This document shows, one piece after another, positions 51,917-62,345 of a stretch of DNA of 64,000 nucleotides (within the stretch, counting starts at the first letter, position 1; each line of letters opens with the position of its first letter). The stretch is from Halomonas sp. 7T (GTDB lineage Bacteria > Pseudomonadota > Gammaproteobacteria > Pseudomonadales > Halomonadaceae), in the NCBI RefSeq assembly GCF_025643255.1, contig NZ_CP087112.1:3162001-3226000 (forward strand). The letters are read 5' to 3'. Under the pieces are notes generated by a model that did no database searches, was not told where the DNA came from, and saw only the letters and a program-made list of their open reading frames with translations. A program made the translations under genes and the position numbers.

Positions 51917-52297
51917 GTGGAGCGAGTTGACAGGTTTTGGTGGTGTTTAGCGGCGCTCTCTGGCGCTGTGACGGTCATACTAGGGGCCTATGCGGCCCAC
52001 GGGTTAGCAGCGCGAACCAGCGTGGCGATGGTGGATATTGTAGAAACCGGCGTACGTTATCAAGCTTGGCATACGCTAGCGATGTTGGCGGTATTGGCGT
52101 GGCGCAGCAGCTGCCCGCTGGCTGGGCAACACGTGGTGCTAACGCTTTGGGCGTTAGGAGGCTTTGCCTTTTCAGGCTCGCTCTACCTGATGGCCTTGGC
52201 AGGGTTAAGCCTGGGTGTCGTAACCCCCGCGGGTGGGCTGCTACTGGTGGCGGGTTGGCTGACGCTGGGAGGAGTGGCGTTTTTCAGCCGTTCTTAG
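51917..52297 (+). CDS. DUF423 family membrane protein
   Basis: A 126-residue protein with four membrane helices and the DUF423 pattern (AALSGAVTVILGAYAAHGL, VRYQAWHTLAML, FAFSGSLYLMAL). Function unknown; similar to E. coli YgdD. It converges with the glutaredoxin-MauE gene. Confidence 0.87.
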   Translation: MERVDRFWWCLAALSGAVTVILGAYAAHGLAARTSVAMVDIVETGVRYQAWHTLAMLAVLAWRSSCPLAGQHVVLTLWALGGFAFSGSLYLMALAGLSLGVVTPAGGLLLVAGWLTLGGVAFFSRS

Positions 52298-52318
52298 CCA
52301 GCGTTTGCAATCGACATT

Positions 52319-53074
52319 TCACGTCAGCAGCATGCGCAGTGGCATCCACAGCCCCATGCCCATCATCACGAGGTTTTCGGTGAGGGATACAAACCCCAGC
52401 GGCACGTTGCTGTTACCGCCTACGCAGGCACACTTAAGCTCGCGCTTATCGATGTATACCGCTTTAAATACCGATACGGCCCCGACGGTACCGACGAACA
52501 GCGCCAGGGGCGCGGCGAACCAAATCAGCGTGCCTGCCAGCATCAAGAGACCCGCTAGCGTTTCAGCGTAGGGGTAAACGTAGCTGTAGGGTACGTGTCG
52601 CTGGGCAAGTAGGTCGTAGTTGAGAAACATGGTGCTGAAGCTTTCAACGTCTTGTAGCTTCTGCAGCCCCAGCAGCACCATCGCAGTGGCAACGAAATAC
52701 TCCGGCATACGAGCAGTGAATAGCGTGCCTTGGGCCGCCCAGCTAATCGCAAAGCCAATCAGTAGCGCAGTCGCGAAAATTGCCAAGACGGGGCGGTAGG
52801 TGGTGGTATCAGCGTCGGGCACGCTCATCCCGAGGTGTTCGCGTAGTTCTTCATACCCGCCGATACGTTCATCGTCCAGGTAAACCTGGGGGGTGGTGTC
52901 GACGTTTTCCTGCGCTTTGAACGCATCGATCTCTTCCCGCGAGGTTAAAAGGTTGTCATCCACCTTGAAGCCTTTGCGATGGAGCAGGTCGACGGTTTTA
53001 AGGCCGAAAGGACACATGTGTTCCGGCGTTTTCATCCGATAAACGCGTGCAATGGGCTGAGTCGTTGATGCCAT
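52319..53074 (-). CDS. Glutaredoxin-MauE/DoxX fusion protein
   Basis: A 251-residue protein. An N-terminal glutaredoxin domain (about 8-85) has a CPFG active site with a single cysteine (C21), a TPQV cis-proline loop and the GGYEEL motif. A four-helix MauE-like membrane domain (about 94-250) ends with CACVGG (C215 and C217). MauE-type proteins move thiol redox equivalents across the membrane, so the fused pair may pass reducing power between cytoplasm and periplasm. Function is inferred. Confidence 0.8.
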   Translation of the reverse strand: MASTTQPIARVYRMKTPEHMCPFGLKTVDLLHRKGFKVDDNLLTSREEIDAFKAQENVDTTPQVYLDDERIGGYEELREHLGMSVPDADTTTYRPVLAIFATALLIGFAISWAAQGTLFTARMPEYFVATAMVLLGLQKLQDVESFSTMFLNYDLLAQRHVPYSYVYPYAETLAGLLMLAGTLIWFAAPLALFVGTVGAVSVFKAVYIDKRELKCACVGGNSNVPLGFVSLTENLVMMGMGLWMPLRMLLT

Positions 53075-53156
53075 GAATAACCTCTTGGTCAGTTACGAAC
53101 ACAATGAACTATTCATCAGCGTAGAACCCGGTGCCGCCTTAAGGTCAAGTCGGTAT

Positions 53157-53200
53157 AAAAAAGCGCAGCCCCCAGTGGTGGTTACCGAAGGGAGCTGCGC
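53157..53200 (-). terminator. Terminator after the chemoreceptor gene
   Basis: Read on the minus strand: GCGCAGC-T-CCC, a long loop, GGG-G-GCTGCGC, then TTTTTT. It lies 30 bases after the stop of the chemoreceptor gene. Confidence 0.85.
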
Positions 53201-53229
53201 TGCGTATCTTGTCAGTTTTAACGGATCGG

Positions 53230-54732
53230 TTAGCGCGTATGTGATGCGATGAGTATCTGTTTGGCAGGCGCGCTTGGAGAGGCGGGTAGTGTAAAGCCAC
53301 TGACTGCGCGCATGAGCGTATCGGCGGTGCTGGATAGCTCCTCTGCCATCTGGTGCGAGCTGTCAGCGGCCTCGCGGGATAGCTCTAACGCGTTGTAAAT
53401 TTCATTAACGCTCTGCTCAAGCTCCTCAACCCCCTGGTGTTGCTGTTGTAACGCGCTGTCCATGTTCGTTAAACGCATGGCGACTTGCTCAAAGCTCTGG
53501 GTGAGTGACCGTGTGGTGTCTGCAATGGTTTTGGTTTGAGTGACACCCTGGGAGACCTGCTCGGTGGTTACCCCAATCGTTTGCCGAATCTTGGCGGCCG
53601 TGGTTTGAGTGTTTTTCGACAGCGTGCGGACTTCATTGGCAACAACAGCAAAGCCGCGACCGTGTTCCCCTGCGCGTGCTGCCTCGACCGAGGCATTTAG
53701 AGCAAGTAGGTTGGTCTGAAACGTAATGTTGTCAATTTCGCTAAGCATTTCATGAACATGCCCCGCATGCTGATGGATGAGGCGCATCATTTCACGCATC
53801 TCTTCGACCTGCTCGCCGCTCTGACGAGCGACCTGCTCAGCATGGTGGGCCAGCTCGCGAATGTGCCGAGACTCTTCCGCTGTTTCGCGGGTAGTGGCCG
53901 CTAGTTCAGCGGTGCCAGTGGAGATGCGTTCCGTTTGGCTGCTATTACGCGCTGTTTGCGTACGCAACTGCTCCTGGGCCGTAAAAAGGTGTTGGCTGTA
54001 ATCGGTGACTTGGCTTGCTGCGGTTTGTGTCTTGCGTAAACTTTCAGCAACCTGGTCGCGCATATTGATGACGGCGGCTACCGCGGGTAACTGCTGTTCG
54101 GTATCGCTAAAGACCATGTCTAACTTGCCGCCGCCTGCGGCAACGGCAAAGCGGCTGACGTGCAAGCTTTCTTTCACCATTCTCTCCAGCACTTTGGCCA
54201 GGTAGCCCAAAATAATGACCTGGGCGACCACGGCCCCGCCATGCATCAGCAAGCAGTACAGTAGGTCTATGGCGCCATGGGTCGTTTCGCCGTGGGCCAT
54301 ACTTTGCATGTCGCCCATGCTGGTATAGAGCTGAACGACACCTTGATATTGAAGCCATGTAAACAGTACATGGTGAAGCGCAATGACCAGCCCACCAACG
54401 GCAATCACCCGCCAATCGCTGTAGAGAATCAATACTGATAGCAGGATGAAAATACTAAAGTGCGCTTCAATCATCCCGCCGCTTTGTTCGATGAGCGTTG
54501 CCGACCAGACCATCATTACCGCGGCTTTAACGAACCCGTTGGCAATGTGCCCAGTGAGCTTTTGCTGGAGGAGGTAAGTGAGTGGAAGCGTCACAACCCC
54601 GACCACGGTAACGAGCAACAGCGTATGAGTGAAAACGCCCACGACCAAACATAAGAGCGCTATAACACCTAACGGCCACCACATCAGCCTATCGGTGCGA
54701 GCAATATGGTGTGAAAAAGAAGCGTTGGTCAT
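53230..54732 (-). CDS. Methyl-accepting chemotaxis protein with a membrane-embedded sensor
   Basis: A 500-residue receptor. Residues about 17-190 are five to six membrane helices with no large periplasmic loop. They include [12 protein letters not shown] (89-100), LYSDW and a paired histidine (H120-H121). The cytoplasmic coiled coil follows (about 190-490), with the signalling tip [20 protein letters not shown] (338-357). No C-terminal CheR/CheB pentapeptide is seen. The signal sensed is unknown; histidines in the membrane part could bind a cofactor, which is speculation. Confidence 0.87.
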   Translation of the reverse strand: MTNASFSHHIARTDRLMWWPLGVIALLCLVVGVFTHTLLLVTVVGVVTLPLTYLLQQKLTGHIANGFVKAAVMMVWSATLIEQSGGMIEAHFSIFILLSVLILYSDWRVIAVGGLVIALHHVLFTWLQYQGVVQLYTSMGDMQSMAHGETTHGAIDLLYCLLMHGGAVVAQVIILGYLAKVLERMVKESLHVSRFAVAAGGGKLDMVFSDTEQQLPAVAAVINMRDQVAESLRKTQTAASQVTDYSQHLFTAQEQLRTQTARNSSQTERISTGTAELAATTRETAEESRHIRELAHHAEQVARQSGEQVEEMREMMRLIHQHAGHVHEMLSEIDNITFQTNLLALNASVEAARAGEHGRGFAVVANEVRTLSKNTQTTAAKIRQTIGVTTEQVSQGVTQTKTIADTTRSLTQSFEQVAMRLTNMDSALQQQHQGVEELEQSVNEIYNALELSREAADSSHQMAEELSSTADTLMRAVSGFTLPASPSAPAKQILIASHTR

Positions 54733-54876
54733 TCAGAGAGTTCCTTGCTGCCTGGTGAGGCGTAATCAATCGGTACCGCAATTATCGGCTTGGATGTCAA
54801 TGCCTTTAATGAAAATGCATATAGCTAGAGAGAATATAAAGAAATAACGTTTATTACGATGCCAGGCGCACCAACG

Positions 54877-55293
54877 TTACGTAGAGGCAGGTAATGCATA
54901 GCTGGCAGTGACATGAACGACCGGCTTGGTCTCGTCGCTAGCGGAAAAAATCTGCACTTCACCTACCGCAAGGCGACGACCCAGCTTGATCAGCTTGGCG
55001 TGGGCGATGATGTCGTGATTGCCCGACGCCGCCCTCAGGAAATGGCAGTTTAAGTCGCTGGTGACCGCCATGGCTTCCGGGCCAATTTGTGCCAGAATCG
55101 CCACGTAAAGGGCCACGTCGGCAAAACCCATCATGGTGGGGCCAGAAACGCGTGGGCCAGGGCGAAGGTGCTCATTGCCAATCGTTAAGCGCATGGTGGC
55201 GCACATCTCACCGACGCTTTCTATCTTGCCCATGCGCTGAGGAAATACATCATCAAGGAAGCGTTCGATTTGTTCGGCGGTCATTACGGTCAT
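54877..55293 (-). CDS. PaaI-type thioesterase (hotdog fold)
   Basis: A 138-residue hotdog-fold protein of the PaaI/4HBT type, with the pattern RVSGPTMMGFADVALYVAIL and the later VTSDLNCHFLRAASGN. Such enzymes hydrolyse acyl-CoA thioesters; the substrate is not evident from the context, which is a chemoreceptor and malate synthase. Confidence 0.8.
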   Translation of the reverse strand: MTVMTAEQIERFLDDVFPQRMGKIESVGEMCATMRLTIGNEHLRPGPRVSGPTMMGFADVALYVAILAQIGPEAMAVTSDLNCHFLRAASGNHDIIAHAKLIKLGRRLAVGEVQIFSASDETKPVVHVTASYALPAST

Positions 55294-55352
55294 TGTTATT
55301 TTCCTGTCATGGATTTCGTTAACGTCAACGTAAGCATGTTATTAAGCTAAAC

Positions 55353-55389
55353 AAAAGCCCCTCAAGGTGCGAGACCGTGAGGGGCTTTT
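55353..55389. terminator. Terminator after glcB
   Basis: AAAAGCCCCTCA and TGAGGGGCTTTT form a 12-pair stem around a 13-base loop. The A and T tracts on both sides allow use in either direction, but only glcB ends toward it. Confidence 0.88.
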
Positions 55390-55419
55390 AGCGACTATTG
55401 TCTAGTCAGCGCGAAGCGT

Positions 55420-57594
55420 TTACTTCGCTTTATGCACCTGACGCCACGCGTGGAGTAGCGGTTCGGTGTAGCCAGAAGGCTGTTCGCGGCCTTTGAAGAC
55501 GAGGTCTGAAGCCGCTTTAAAGGCGGTAGAACCTTCAAAATCGGCGCTCATGGCGGTGTAGGTGGGGTCGCCCGCGTTCTGCTCATCAACCACTTTCGCC
55601 ATACGCTTGAGTGTCTCTTCCACCCGCGCTGCATCGACAATGCCGTGGTGTAGCCAGTTGGCAATGTGTTGGCTGGAAATACGCAGCGTGGCACGGTCTT
55701 CCATCAAGCCGACGTTATGGATATCCGGTACTTTCGAGCAGCCTACGCCGTGCTCTACCCAGCGAACGACATAACCCAGAATGCCCTGGCAGTTGTTGTC
55801 CAACTCCTGCTGAATCTCTTCATCCGACCAGCTGGGGTTTTCCGCTACCGGTACGGTGAGCAGGTCGTCGAGGTAGTCGGGCTCACCTTGGGCTTCTAAT
55901 TCGCGCTGAACATCAGTGACGTTGACCTGATGGTAGTGCAGGGCGTGTAGTGCCGCAGCGGTAGGCGACGGCACCCATGCGGTGTTGGCACCGGCTTTCG
56001 GGTGACCAATTTTCTGCTCCAGCATGTTGTGCATCAGGTCCGGCATGGCCCACATGCCTTTGCCGATTTGGGCACGGCCGCGCAGGCCACAGGCCAAGCC
56101 GATCTGTACGTTGTTTTTCTCGTACGCAGAGATCCATGCAGCGCTCTTCATATCGCCCTTGCGAACCATCGGGCCGGCTTCCATGGCGGTGTGCATCTCG
56201 TCGCCGGTGCGGTCGAGGAAGCCGGTGTTGATGAACACAACGCGAGAGGTGGCTTCAGCAATACACGCTTTCAGGTTGACCGTGGTGCGGCGCTCTTCGT
56301 CCATGATGCCCATTTTCAGGGTGTCACGGCTCATGCCCAGAATGTCTTCCACACGGGAGAACAGCTCATTGGCAAAGGCCACTTCTTTCGGGCCGTGCAT
56401 TTTCGGCTTAACGATATACACCGAGCCAGTGCGGGAGTTGCGTGCTTGGTCGGCATCTTTTTTCAGGTCGTGCAGGGCAATCAGCGAGGTGACCACGGCG
56501 TCCAGGATGCCTTCCGGCAGCTCATTGCCATTCTCGTCCAGCACCGCTGGGGTGGTCATCAGATGGCCAACGTTACGCACAAACAGCAGCGAACGACCGG
56601 GCAGCGTGACGCTGCCGCCATCGGTGGTTTTCCACGTGCGGTCATCGTTGAGCTTACGGACAAACGTTTTGCCGCCTTTATCGATGCTCTGCTCTAGATC
56701 GCCCTTCATCAGGCCGAGCCAGTTGCGGTAAACACCCACTTTATCTTCAGAATCGACGGCAGCAATGGAGTCTTCGCAGTCCATAATGGCTGTCAACGCC
56801 GCTTCTGCCACCACGTCTTTTACGTGGGCGGGGTCGGTTTTACCGATCGGATGGCTGGCGTCGATCTGAATTTCCAGGTGCAAGCCGTTGTTGGCCAGCA
56901 GGATCGCTTCTGGGGCAGCAGCGTCGCCGTTAAAGCCGATCAGTTTGCCAGAATCTTTCAAACCGGTTTCGCGACCGCCTTCCAGCGTGACCACTAAATG
57001 TTCGTCGCGAATAACGTACTTAATCGCATCCCGGTGCGAGCCGGTTGCTAGTGGCGCTGCGCGATCTAAGATACCGCGCGCGTAGGCGATCACCTTTGCG
57101 CCACGCTTGGGGTTAAAGCTGGTGCCTTTCTCAGCGCCGTCTTCTTCTGAAATCGCATCGGTGCCGTACAGCGCATCGTAAAGGCTGCCCCAGCGGGCGT
57201 TCGCCGCATTGAGCGCATAACGGGCGTTGCTCACTGGAACGACTAGCTGCGGGCCAGCTTGCACAGCGACTTCACGGTCAACATTGGCGGTGGTGGCCTT
57301 TACGCTGTTCGGGGCTTCCACCAAATAGCCGATTTCTTTCAAAAAGCGGCGGTAAGCAGGCATGTCGCTAACCGGGCCGGGGTTTTCACGATGCCAGGTA
57401 TCGAGCTTCTCTTGCAGCGCATCACGCTTTTCGAGTAGTTGACGGTTTTTGGGGGTCAAATCATGAAACAAGGCATCGACACCGGCCCAAAAAGCGCTTT
57501 CGTCGACGCCAGTCCCCGGCAGCGCCTGCTCGTTGATGAAGCGGTCTAAGTCGGCTGCCACCTGTAAACGGTGACGCGTGATACGCTCACTCAT
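55420..57594 (-). CDS. glcB: Malate synthase G
   Basis: Condenses glyoxylate and acetyl-CoA to malate (glyoxylate and glycolate use). With the ATG at 57594, preceded by AGGAG, the protein has 724 residues, matching malate synthase G (GlcB) rather than the shorter A form. Family stretches such as [15 protein letters not shown] and [17 protein letters not shown] are present. The frame is open 82 codons upstream, but that part is not family-like. It would allow growth on acetate from the beta-ketoadipate pathway; isocitrate lyase is not in the window. Confidence 0.95.
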   Translation of the reverse strand: MSERITRHRLQVAADLDRFINEQALPGTGVDESAFWAGVDALFHDLTPKNRQLLEKRDALQEKLDTWHRENPGPVSDMPAYRRFLKEIGYLVEAPNSVKATTANVDREVAVQAGPQLVVPVSNARYALNAANARWGSLYDALYGTDAISEEDGAEKGTSFNPKRGAKVIAYARGILDRAAPLATGSHRDAIKYVIRDEHLVVTLEGGRETGLKDSGKLIGFNGDAAAPEAILLANNGLHLEIQIDASHPIGKTDPAHVKDVVAEAALTAIMDCEDSIAAVDSEDKVGVYRNWLGLMKGDLEQSIDKGGKTFVRKLNDDRTWKTTDGGSVTLPGRSLLFVRNVGHLMTTPAVLDENGNELPEGILDAVVTSLIALHDLKKDADQARNSRTGSVYIVKPKMHGPKEVAFANELFSRVEDILGMSRDTLKMGIMDEERRTTVNLKACIAEATSRVVFINTGFLDRTGDEMHTAMEAGPMVRKGDMKSAAWISAYEKNNVQIGLACGLRGRAQIGKGMWAMPDLMHNMLEQKIGHPKAGANTAWVPSPTAAALHALHYHQVNVTDVQRELEAQGEPDYLDDLLTVPVAENPSWSDEEIQQELDNNCQGILGYVVRWVEHGVGCSKVPDIHNVGLMEDRATLRISSQHIANWLHHGIVDAARVEETLKRMAKVVDEQNAGDPTYTAMSADFEGSTAFKAASDLVFKGREQPSGYTEPLLHAWRQVHKAK

Positions 57595-57801
57595 GGGGTC
57601 TCTCCTGTGAAGGTGCCCGTGGGTTAAGGAAAGTTCCACGGTCAGGGTAAAGGTATATTTATGGAAAATACTTCCATATCTGAACGGACATGTAAACAGC
57701 CTACTCTTTAAAGCGGCAAAATGCTCGACCAAATGATGAGAATGGTAGCCTAGTTGCCTGACTCTCGGCCAATGGAAGATGGCATTCATGGAGCGACGTT
57801 G

Positions 57802-58770
57802 ATGCATAATTTCCAACATCTGGAAGGCTTGTTTCGCCAAGCAGCAGGTAAGTCATCGCTCTCACGCTTACAGCCAGGCGACGCACTTACGGAAGCGGTC
57901 AATGACTATTTTTGTCATTACGGTTTAGAAGCGCTGCTTAATGACACTAGCGAAGTGCACGCCGGATTCATTGATACGGGCCGGTTTGCGCTGTGGTGCC
58001 AGGTATGGAGCCCGCCTGTACCCACCGGCACTGCGTTTGTTATTCATGGCTATTTTGATCACTTGGGGCTTTACCGGCATTTACTAAGCTGCCTGTTGGC
58101 GAAGGGGTGGCGGGTGGTGCTTTGGGATTTGCCGGGTCACGGGCTTTCTAGTGGCCCGCGGGCGGAAATTGAAGACTTTGACGATTATCAGCACTGCCTG
58201 ATGCATTTGCAGGCTGCTTTGCAAATGCAGGGCATGGCGCCGAAGCCGTGGCTGGGGGTTGGGCAAAGCACCGGGGCGGCAATACTGGCCACCGATGCGC
58301 TTACCCGGCGCGAAGCATCAGGCTGGTCGGGTATTGTGCTCCTGGCACCGTTGGTGCGCCCCTGGCGCTGGAGCCAGTCCAGCTGGCTGCATCTCATTGC
58401 CAGCCCTTTTTTAAAAGAGCTGCCACGTAAGTACCGCCCTAACTCGACGGATGAGCAGTTTACGGCGTTTCTACGCGACCAAGACCCGCTGCAGCCGGAA
58501 CGGTTAAGCGTTGCCTGGATTACCGCCATGCGCCGCTGGATGCCGCGATTGCTGGCGCTGGAACCCAACCCGTTGCCGACGCTTATTTTGCAGGGCGAGC
58601 AGGACCTCACCGTTGACTGGGAGTGGAACCTAACGGTACTGGAGGAGAAGTTTCCTAACGCTGAGGTTCATCGCCATCCCGATGCACGCCACCACCTCGT
58701 CAATGAGGCGGAGCCTATCCGCGATGTGCTGTTTGAAGCGCTGGATCATTTTGTCGAGCGCGTGCGTTAA
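57802..58770 (+). CDS. Alpha/beta hydrolase (monoglyceride lipase/lysophospholipase-like)
   Basis: A 322-residue cytoplasmic hydrolase with nucleophile box GQSTG after the typical [16 protein letters not shown] and [13 protein letters not shown] segments (Hydrolase_4 type). The final histidine is in [14 protein letters not shown] eight bases before the ATG at 57802 fixes the start; an upstream TTG in frame is less likely. It ends four bases inside convergent comM. Confidence 0.82.
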   Translation: MHNFQHLEGLFRQAAGKSSLSRLQPGDALTEAVNDYFCHYGLEALLNDTSEVHAGFIDTGRFALWCQVWSPPVPTGTAFVIHGYFDHLGLYRHLLSCLLAKGWRVVLWDLPGHGLSSGPRAEIEDFDDYQHCLMHLQAALQMQGMAPKPWLGVGQSTGAAILATDALTRREASGWSGIVLLAPLVRPWRWSQSSWLHLIASPFLKELPRKYRPNSTDEQFTAFLRDQDPLQPERLSVAWITAMRRWMPRLLALEPNPLPTLILQGEQDLTVDWEWNLTVLEEKFPNAEVHRHPDARHHLVNEAEPIRDVLFEALDHFVERVR

Positions 58771-60275
58771 GCCCCTTTCAGCATTCGGTCCAGCTGCCGA
58801 TAGCCGATGGCTTCGATAAAGTGCGGTTGTGAGGGTTTAGGCTCGCCCTGGAGATCCGCTAGGGTAAGCGCGACGCGGAGCACGCGATGGTAGGCGCGGG
58901 CGGAGAGCTTGAGCTTTTCCAGCACGCCTGCCAGCCAGGCGCGTTCTTCGTCGTTGAGCGCGCAGGCGGCTTCCAGCGCTTTGCCGCTGAGTTGGCTGTT
59001 GAGCGCACCGCGCGCCATTTGCCGTTCGCGGGCGGCCATTACGCGCTCCCGCACGGCGCTTGATGGCTCGCCCTGGGTTTGGGCAGTGAGCTGCTCGGGC
59101 GGCAGCGCGGGGACTTCCACCTGTAGATCAATACGGTCGAGTAGCGGGCCAGAAAGCCGTGCTTGGTAGCGCTGAATTTGGCTGGCGCTGCACTGGCAGC
59201 GTTGGCGTGGGTCGCCTAAGTGCCCGCAGGGACAGGGGTTCATGGCGGCTACGAGCTGGAACTGAGCGGGGTATCGGCGCTCGTGACTAGCGCGGGCTAG
59301 ATGTATGGTACCTGTTTCTAGGGGTTGCCTCAGCACTTCTAAGACGTTGCGGGAGAACTCCGGCAGCTCGTCTAAAAACAGCACGCCGTGGTGCGCTAGC
59401 GAAATTTCACCGGGTTTAGGTTTTGAGCCGCCGCCGACCAGCGCGGCGGCGCTGGCGCTGTGGTGGGGTTGGCGAAAAGGACGTTGGCCCCAGTCGGCTT
59501 CTAACGGCAGCCCGCATACGGAGCGGATCGCGGCAACTTCTAACGCATCCTCTTCTGAAAGCGGCGGCAGAATGCCGGGCAAACGGCTGGCCAGCATGGT
59601 TTTGCCGGTGCCTGGCGGCCCTGCCAGTATCAGGTTGTGGCCGCCAGCAGCAGCGACTTCTAGCGCGCGACGCGCTTGATGCTGGCCACGCACATCGGCT
59701 AAGTCTGCTACGGGCGCGGTGGACGTCACTGACGCTGAAAGCTGATGGGGCGTAATTTTTTCCTGGCCTAAAAGGTGAGCGACTACCTGCCAGAGCGAAT
59801 CGGCAGGCAGAACGGGTAAATCGCCGGCCAGCGCCGCTTCATCGGCGCAGGCGCGAGGAATAATCAGCGCCTTGTTGGCACGCCGTGTGGCCAATGCAAA
59901 GGGCAGCACGCCGGGCACGGCGCGCAGTTTGCCATCCAGCGCTAATTCGCCAGCGCACTCCATGCCTTCTAACGCATCGACCGGAATTTGGCCCGAGGCA
60001 GCAAGAATGCCCAGGGCAATGGGAAGATCAAACCGACCGCCCTCTTTGGGCAGGTCGGCGGGGGCGAGGTTGAGGGTAATGCGCTTGGTGTTGGGGAAAT
60101 CAAAGCCCGCGTTAATCAGTGCGCTGCGCACCCGCTCGCGGCTCTCTTTAACAGCGGTTTCCGGCAGCCCCACTAGCGTTAGCCCCGGTAACCCATTGGC
60201 TAAGTGAACCTCTACATGTACCGCCGGTGCCTCTAAGCCAACGCCTGCACGTGTGGCAACAATGGCTAATGTCAT
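58767..60275 (-). CDS. comM: ComM/YifB Mg-chelatase-like AAA+ ATPase
   Basis: A 502-residue protein with an N-terminal Lon-like fold (about 10-170), an AAA+ domain with Walker A GPPGTGKTM, the CPCGHLGDPRQRC motif and a C-terminal Mg-chelatase helical part. ComM is a hexameric helicase that drives branch migration during natural transformation, and its presence is common even in species not known to be competent. Confidence 0.93.
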   Translation of the reverse strand: MTLAIVATRAGVGLEAPAVHVEVHLANGLPGLTLVGLPETAVKESRERVRSALINAGFDFPNTKRITLNLAPADLPKEGGRFDLPIALGILAASGQIPVDALEGMECAGELALDGKLRAVPGVLPFALATRRANKALIIPRACADEAALAGDLPVLPADSLWQVVAHLLGQEKITPHQLSASVTSTAPVADLADVRGQHQARRALEVAAAGGHNLILAGPPGTGKTMLASRLPGILPPLSEEDALEVAAIRSVCGLPLEADWGQRPFRQPHHSASAAALVGGGSKPKPGEISLAHHGVLFLDELPEFSRNVLEVLRQPLETGTIHLARASHERRYPAQFQLVAAMNPCPCGHLGDPRQRCQCSASQIQRYQARLSGPLLDRIDLQVEVPALPPEQLTAQTQGEPSSAVRERVMAARERQMARGALNSQLSGKALEAACALNDEERAWLAGVLEKLKLSARAYHRVLRVALTLADLQGEPKPSQPHFIEAIGYRQLDRMLKGA

Positions 60276-60350
60276 CGCGCTCCCTCGCTAAATTTGCTAA
60301 CTCTAATTGTCCAGTTAACTTAGCGTATTTAGGTAGCGCTGGGTAGAGCC

Positions 60351-62345
60351 TTACATGCGTGCGAGCCGCCACATGAAGTAAGCACCGCCAATCAATGAGG
60401 CAATCAATCCTGCAGGGATCTCCTGTGGAAATAGCCACTGACGCCCAAGCCAATCGGCACTTGTCATGATGAGCGCCCCGATCAACGCGGCACTTAATAG
60501 GTGCGCGCGAGCATGTTGAAATCCCAACATTTTGGCAAGGTGCGGTGCGAGTAGCCCTACAAACGTGAGTGGGCCGACAACCAGCGTGGCGCTAGCGGTG
60601 AACAACGCGACAATGGCGAGTAGTGAGAGGCGGGCGCGGCGCAAGGGCAAGCCGATAGCAGTCGCCGCCTCGCCGCCAAGCGGCAGAATCGCCAGCCAGC
60701 GGCAAAAGAGTAAGGTTGAAGCGGTACCCAAGGCGGCCATAACGGTGATGCCGAGGGCGCCTGTCGGCGTCGCATAATACGTTGAGCCGGAAAGCCAGGC
60801 GAGCACCTGCTGGCCGCGGGGGTCACCACCGGCAAGGATATACGCGCGAACGGCGTCAAACAGCGCGGTGATAGCGACGCCGGTAAGCAGCAGGCGAGAA
60901 GGTGTAAACCCACTGCGGTAGTTGAATAGAATCAAAATCCCTAGCGTCACTAGTGCGCCGAATGTGCCAACGCCTAAGAGCATAATGGGGCTGGGTGAGG
61001 AGACGGTGTAGATGGCGACGATCAGTGCGATGGCACTGCCACCGCTGACACCCAGAACCTCAGGGCTTGCCATGGGATTGGAAGTCACGCGCTGCAGTAG
61101 TGTACCCGCGAGAGCGAGCAACACCCCGCTACTTGCGGCGGCCAGCAGGCGAGGCCAGCGCCATTGAAGTACGTGTAAGCTGTCTGCATCGACCCAAAAC
61201 CAGCCCTTCGCGCCTTGGCCTAACAGCAGCGCAAGCAGCACGCTGAGTAGCGTTAGCCCGATGAGAATGCCGCTACGTCGGCCTATATGAGAGGCGACGT
61301 GTACCGGCAACCCACGCGCTGCGCTTGGGGTGTTCAGCGGTAAACGTGTTATGAGCCACAGCAATAGCGGTGCTCCTAGCGCCGCTGTGGCCGCCCCCGT
61401 AGGGATTAACGTCGGCAGCATGTTGGGAATCTGCTGTAAGGCTAAGTCTGTGCTGGCTAAGAGTAAGGCGCCTAACAGCATGGCGTATACAACGCGTTCG
61501 CCCAGGCGCCGGGCACCCGCGAGCCGGGCCAAGTTAGGAGCGGCTAAACCGATAAAGCCGATGATACCTACCACGCTCACAACGCAGGCCGTCATAAAAA
61601 CCGCCACGCCGAGCCCAGCCAAGCGGAGCGCTTTAAGTGAAGCGCCAAGACTGCGCGCTGACGCATCATCCAAGGTGAGTAGCTGCAGCGGGCGCAGCAA
61701 TAATAGCGCCGCAAAGGCACCGAGCAGCAGACGAGGCCACAGGAAGCTAAGGTCATGCCAACCATTTTGTGCCAGCGACCCAGCTCCCCAGATCAAAAGC
61801 CCCTTTAGCGCCTCTTGGTGAAACAGCAGCAGCACCATGCCTAAGGCGCCCACGTAGAGGTTCATTACTAGCCCCGCCAATACCACAACGGGAGGAGAGA
61901 GTTCGCTACGCCAAGCGAGAAGAAAAACCCCGCCCATGGCTGCGGCTCCGCCCGCAAGGGCGACCCATTCGCGCCCCCACGCTAACAGCCCAGGAGCGAA
62001 TAGCGTGGCCACCATCAAGCCTAGGTTGGCGCCGCTGGCCACGCCGAGCGTGGTGGGAGAGGCCAGCGGGTTGCGCAGCACCTGCTGCATCAATACCCCG
62101 GCTAAACCCAGGCCAGCGCCTGCCAGCAGGGCCATCGCAAGCCGCGGCCAGAAGCTAAAGTGAATCACCGCCAGCGTTGGCGATAGCGGCGCGTCTAACG
62201 TCCAAAGTTGGCGAATCGCCTCGCTAAGCGCAACAGGTGAGAGCGCAGAAACGCTAAGCAGTGCGGTCAGCGCCGCTAACAACAGCGTCAAAACGCTGGG
62301 GTGATAGCGCGCTGGCAGGCTAGGCGTTAACGCATTAATTGTCAT
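60351..62345 (-). CDS. fhuB: Ferric-hydroxamate transporter permease FhuB (fused halves)
   Basis: A 664-residue inner-membrane protein of two homologous FecCD halves (about 10-330 and 345-660), the layout of FhuB, whereas most siderophore permeases are one half long. Each half has the conserved GxxGLAAPxLAR-type loop (GFIGLAAPNLARL and TFVGLLAPHLAKM) that contacts the ATPase. The ATG at 62345 is inside the end of fhuD (11-base overlap). Confidence 0.92.
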   Translation of the reverse strand: MTINALTPSLPARYHPSVLTLLLAALTALLSVSALSPVALSEAIRQLWTLDAPLSPTLAVIHFSFWPRLAMALLAGAGLGLAGVLMQQVLRNPLASPTTLGVASGANLGLMVATLFAPGLLAWGREWVALAGGAAAMGGVFLLAWRSELSPPVVVLAGLVMNLYVGALGMVLLLFHQEALKGLLIWGAGSLAQNGWHDLSFLWPRLLLGAFAALLLLRPLQLLTLDDASARSLGASLKALRLAGLGVAVFMTACVVSVVGIIGFIGLAAPNLARLAGARRLGERVVYAMLLGALLLASTDLALQQIPNMLPTLIPTGAATAALGAPLLLWLITRLPLNTPSAARGLPVHVASHIGRRSGILIGLTLLSVLLALLLGQGAKGWFWVDADSLHVLQWRWPRLLAAASSGVLLALAGTLLQRVTSNPMASPEVLGVSGGSAIALIVAIYTVSSPSPIMLLGVGTFGALVTLGILILFNYRSGFTPSRLLLTGVAITALFDAVRAYILAGGDPRGQQVLAWLSGSTYYATPTGALGITVMAALGTASTLLFCRWLAILPLGGEAATAIGLPLRRARLSLLAIVALFTASATLVVGPLTFVGLLAPHLAKMLGFQHARAHLLSAALIGALIMTSADWLGRQWLFPQEIPAGLIASLIGGAYFMWRLARM

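Noticed and set aside
56002..56731. Two long plus-strand open frames inside malate synthase G
   Set aside because: They are antisense shadows of a GC-rich conserved gene; no domains or ribosome-binding sites.
55420..57840. Malate synthase reading frame extended 82 codons upstream
   Set aside because: The extension has no family similarity and no ribosome-binding site; AGGAG lies before the ATG at 57594, which gives the normal 724 residues.
61330..62158. Plus-strand open frames inside fhuB
   Set aside because: Antisense of a hydrophobic permease; biased Ala/Arg/Pro composition, no domains.
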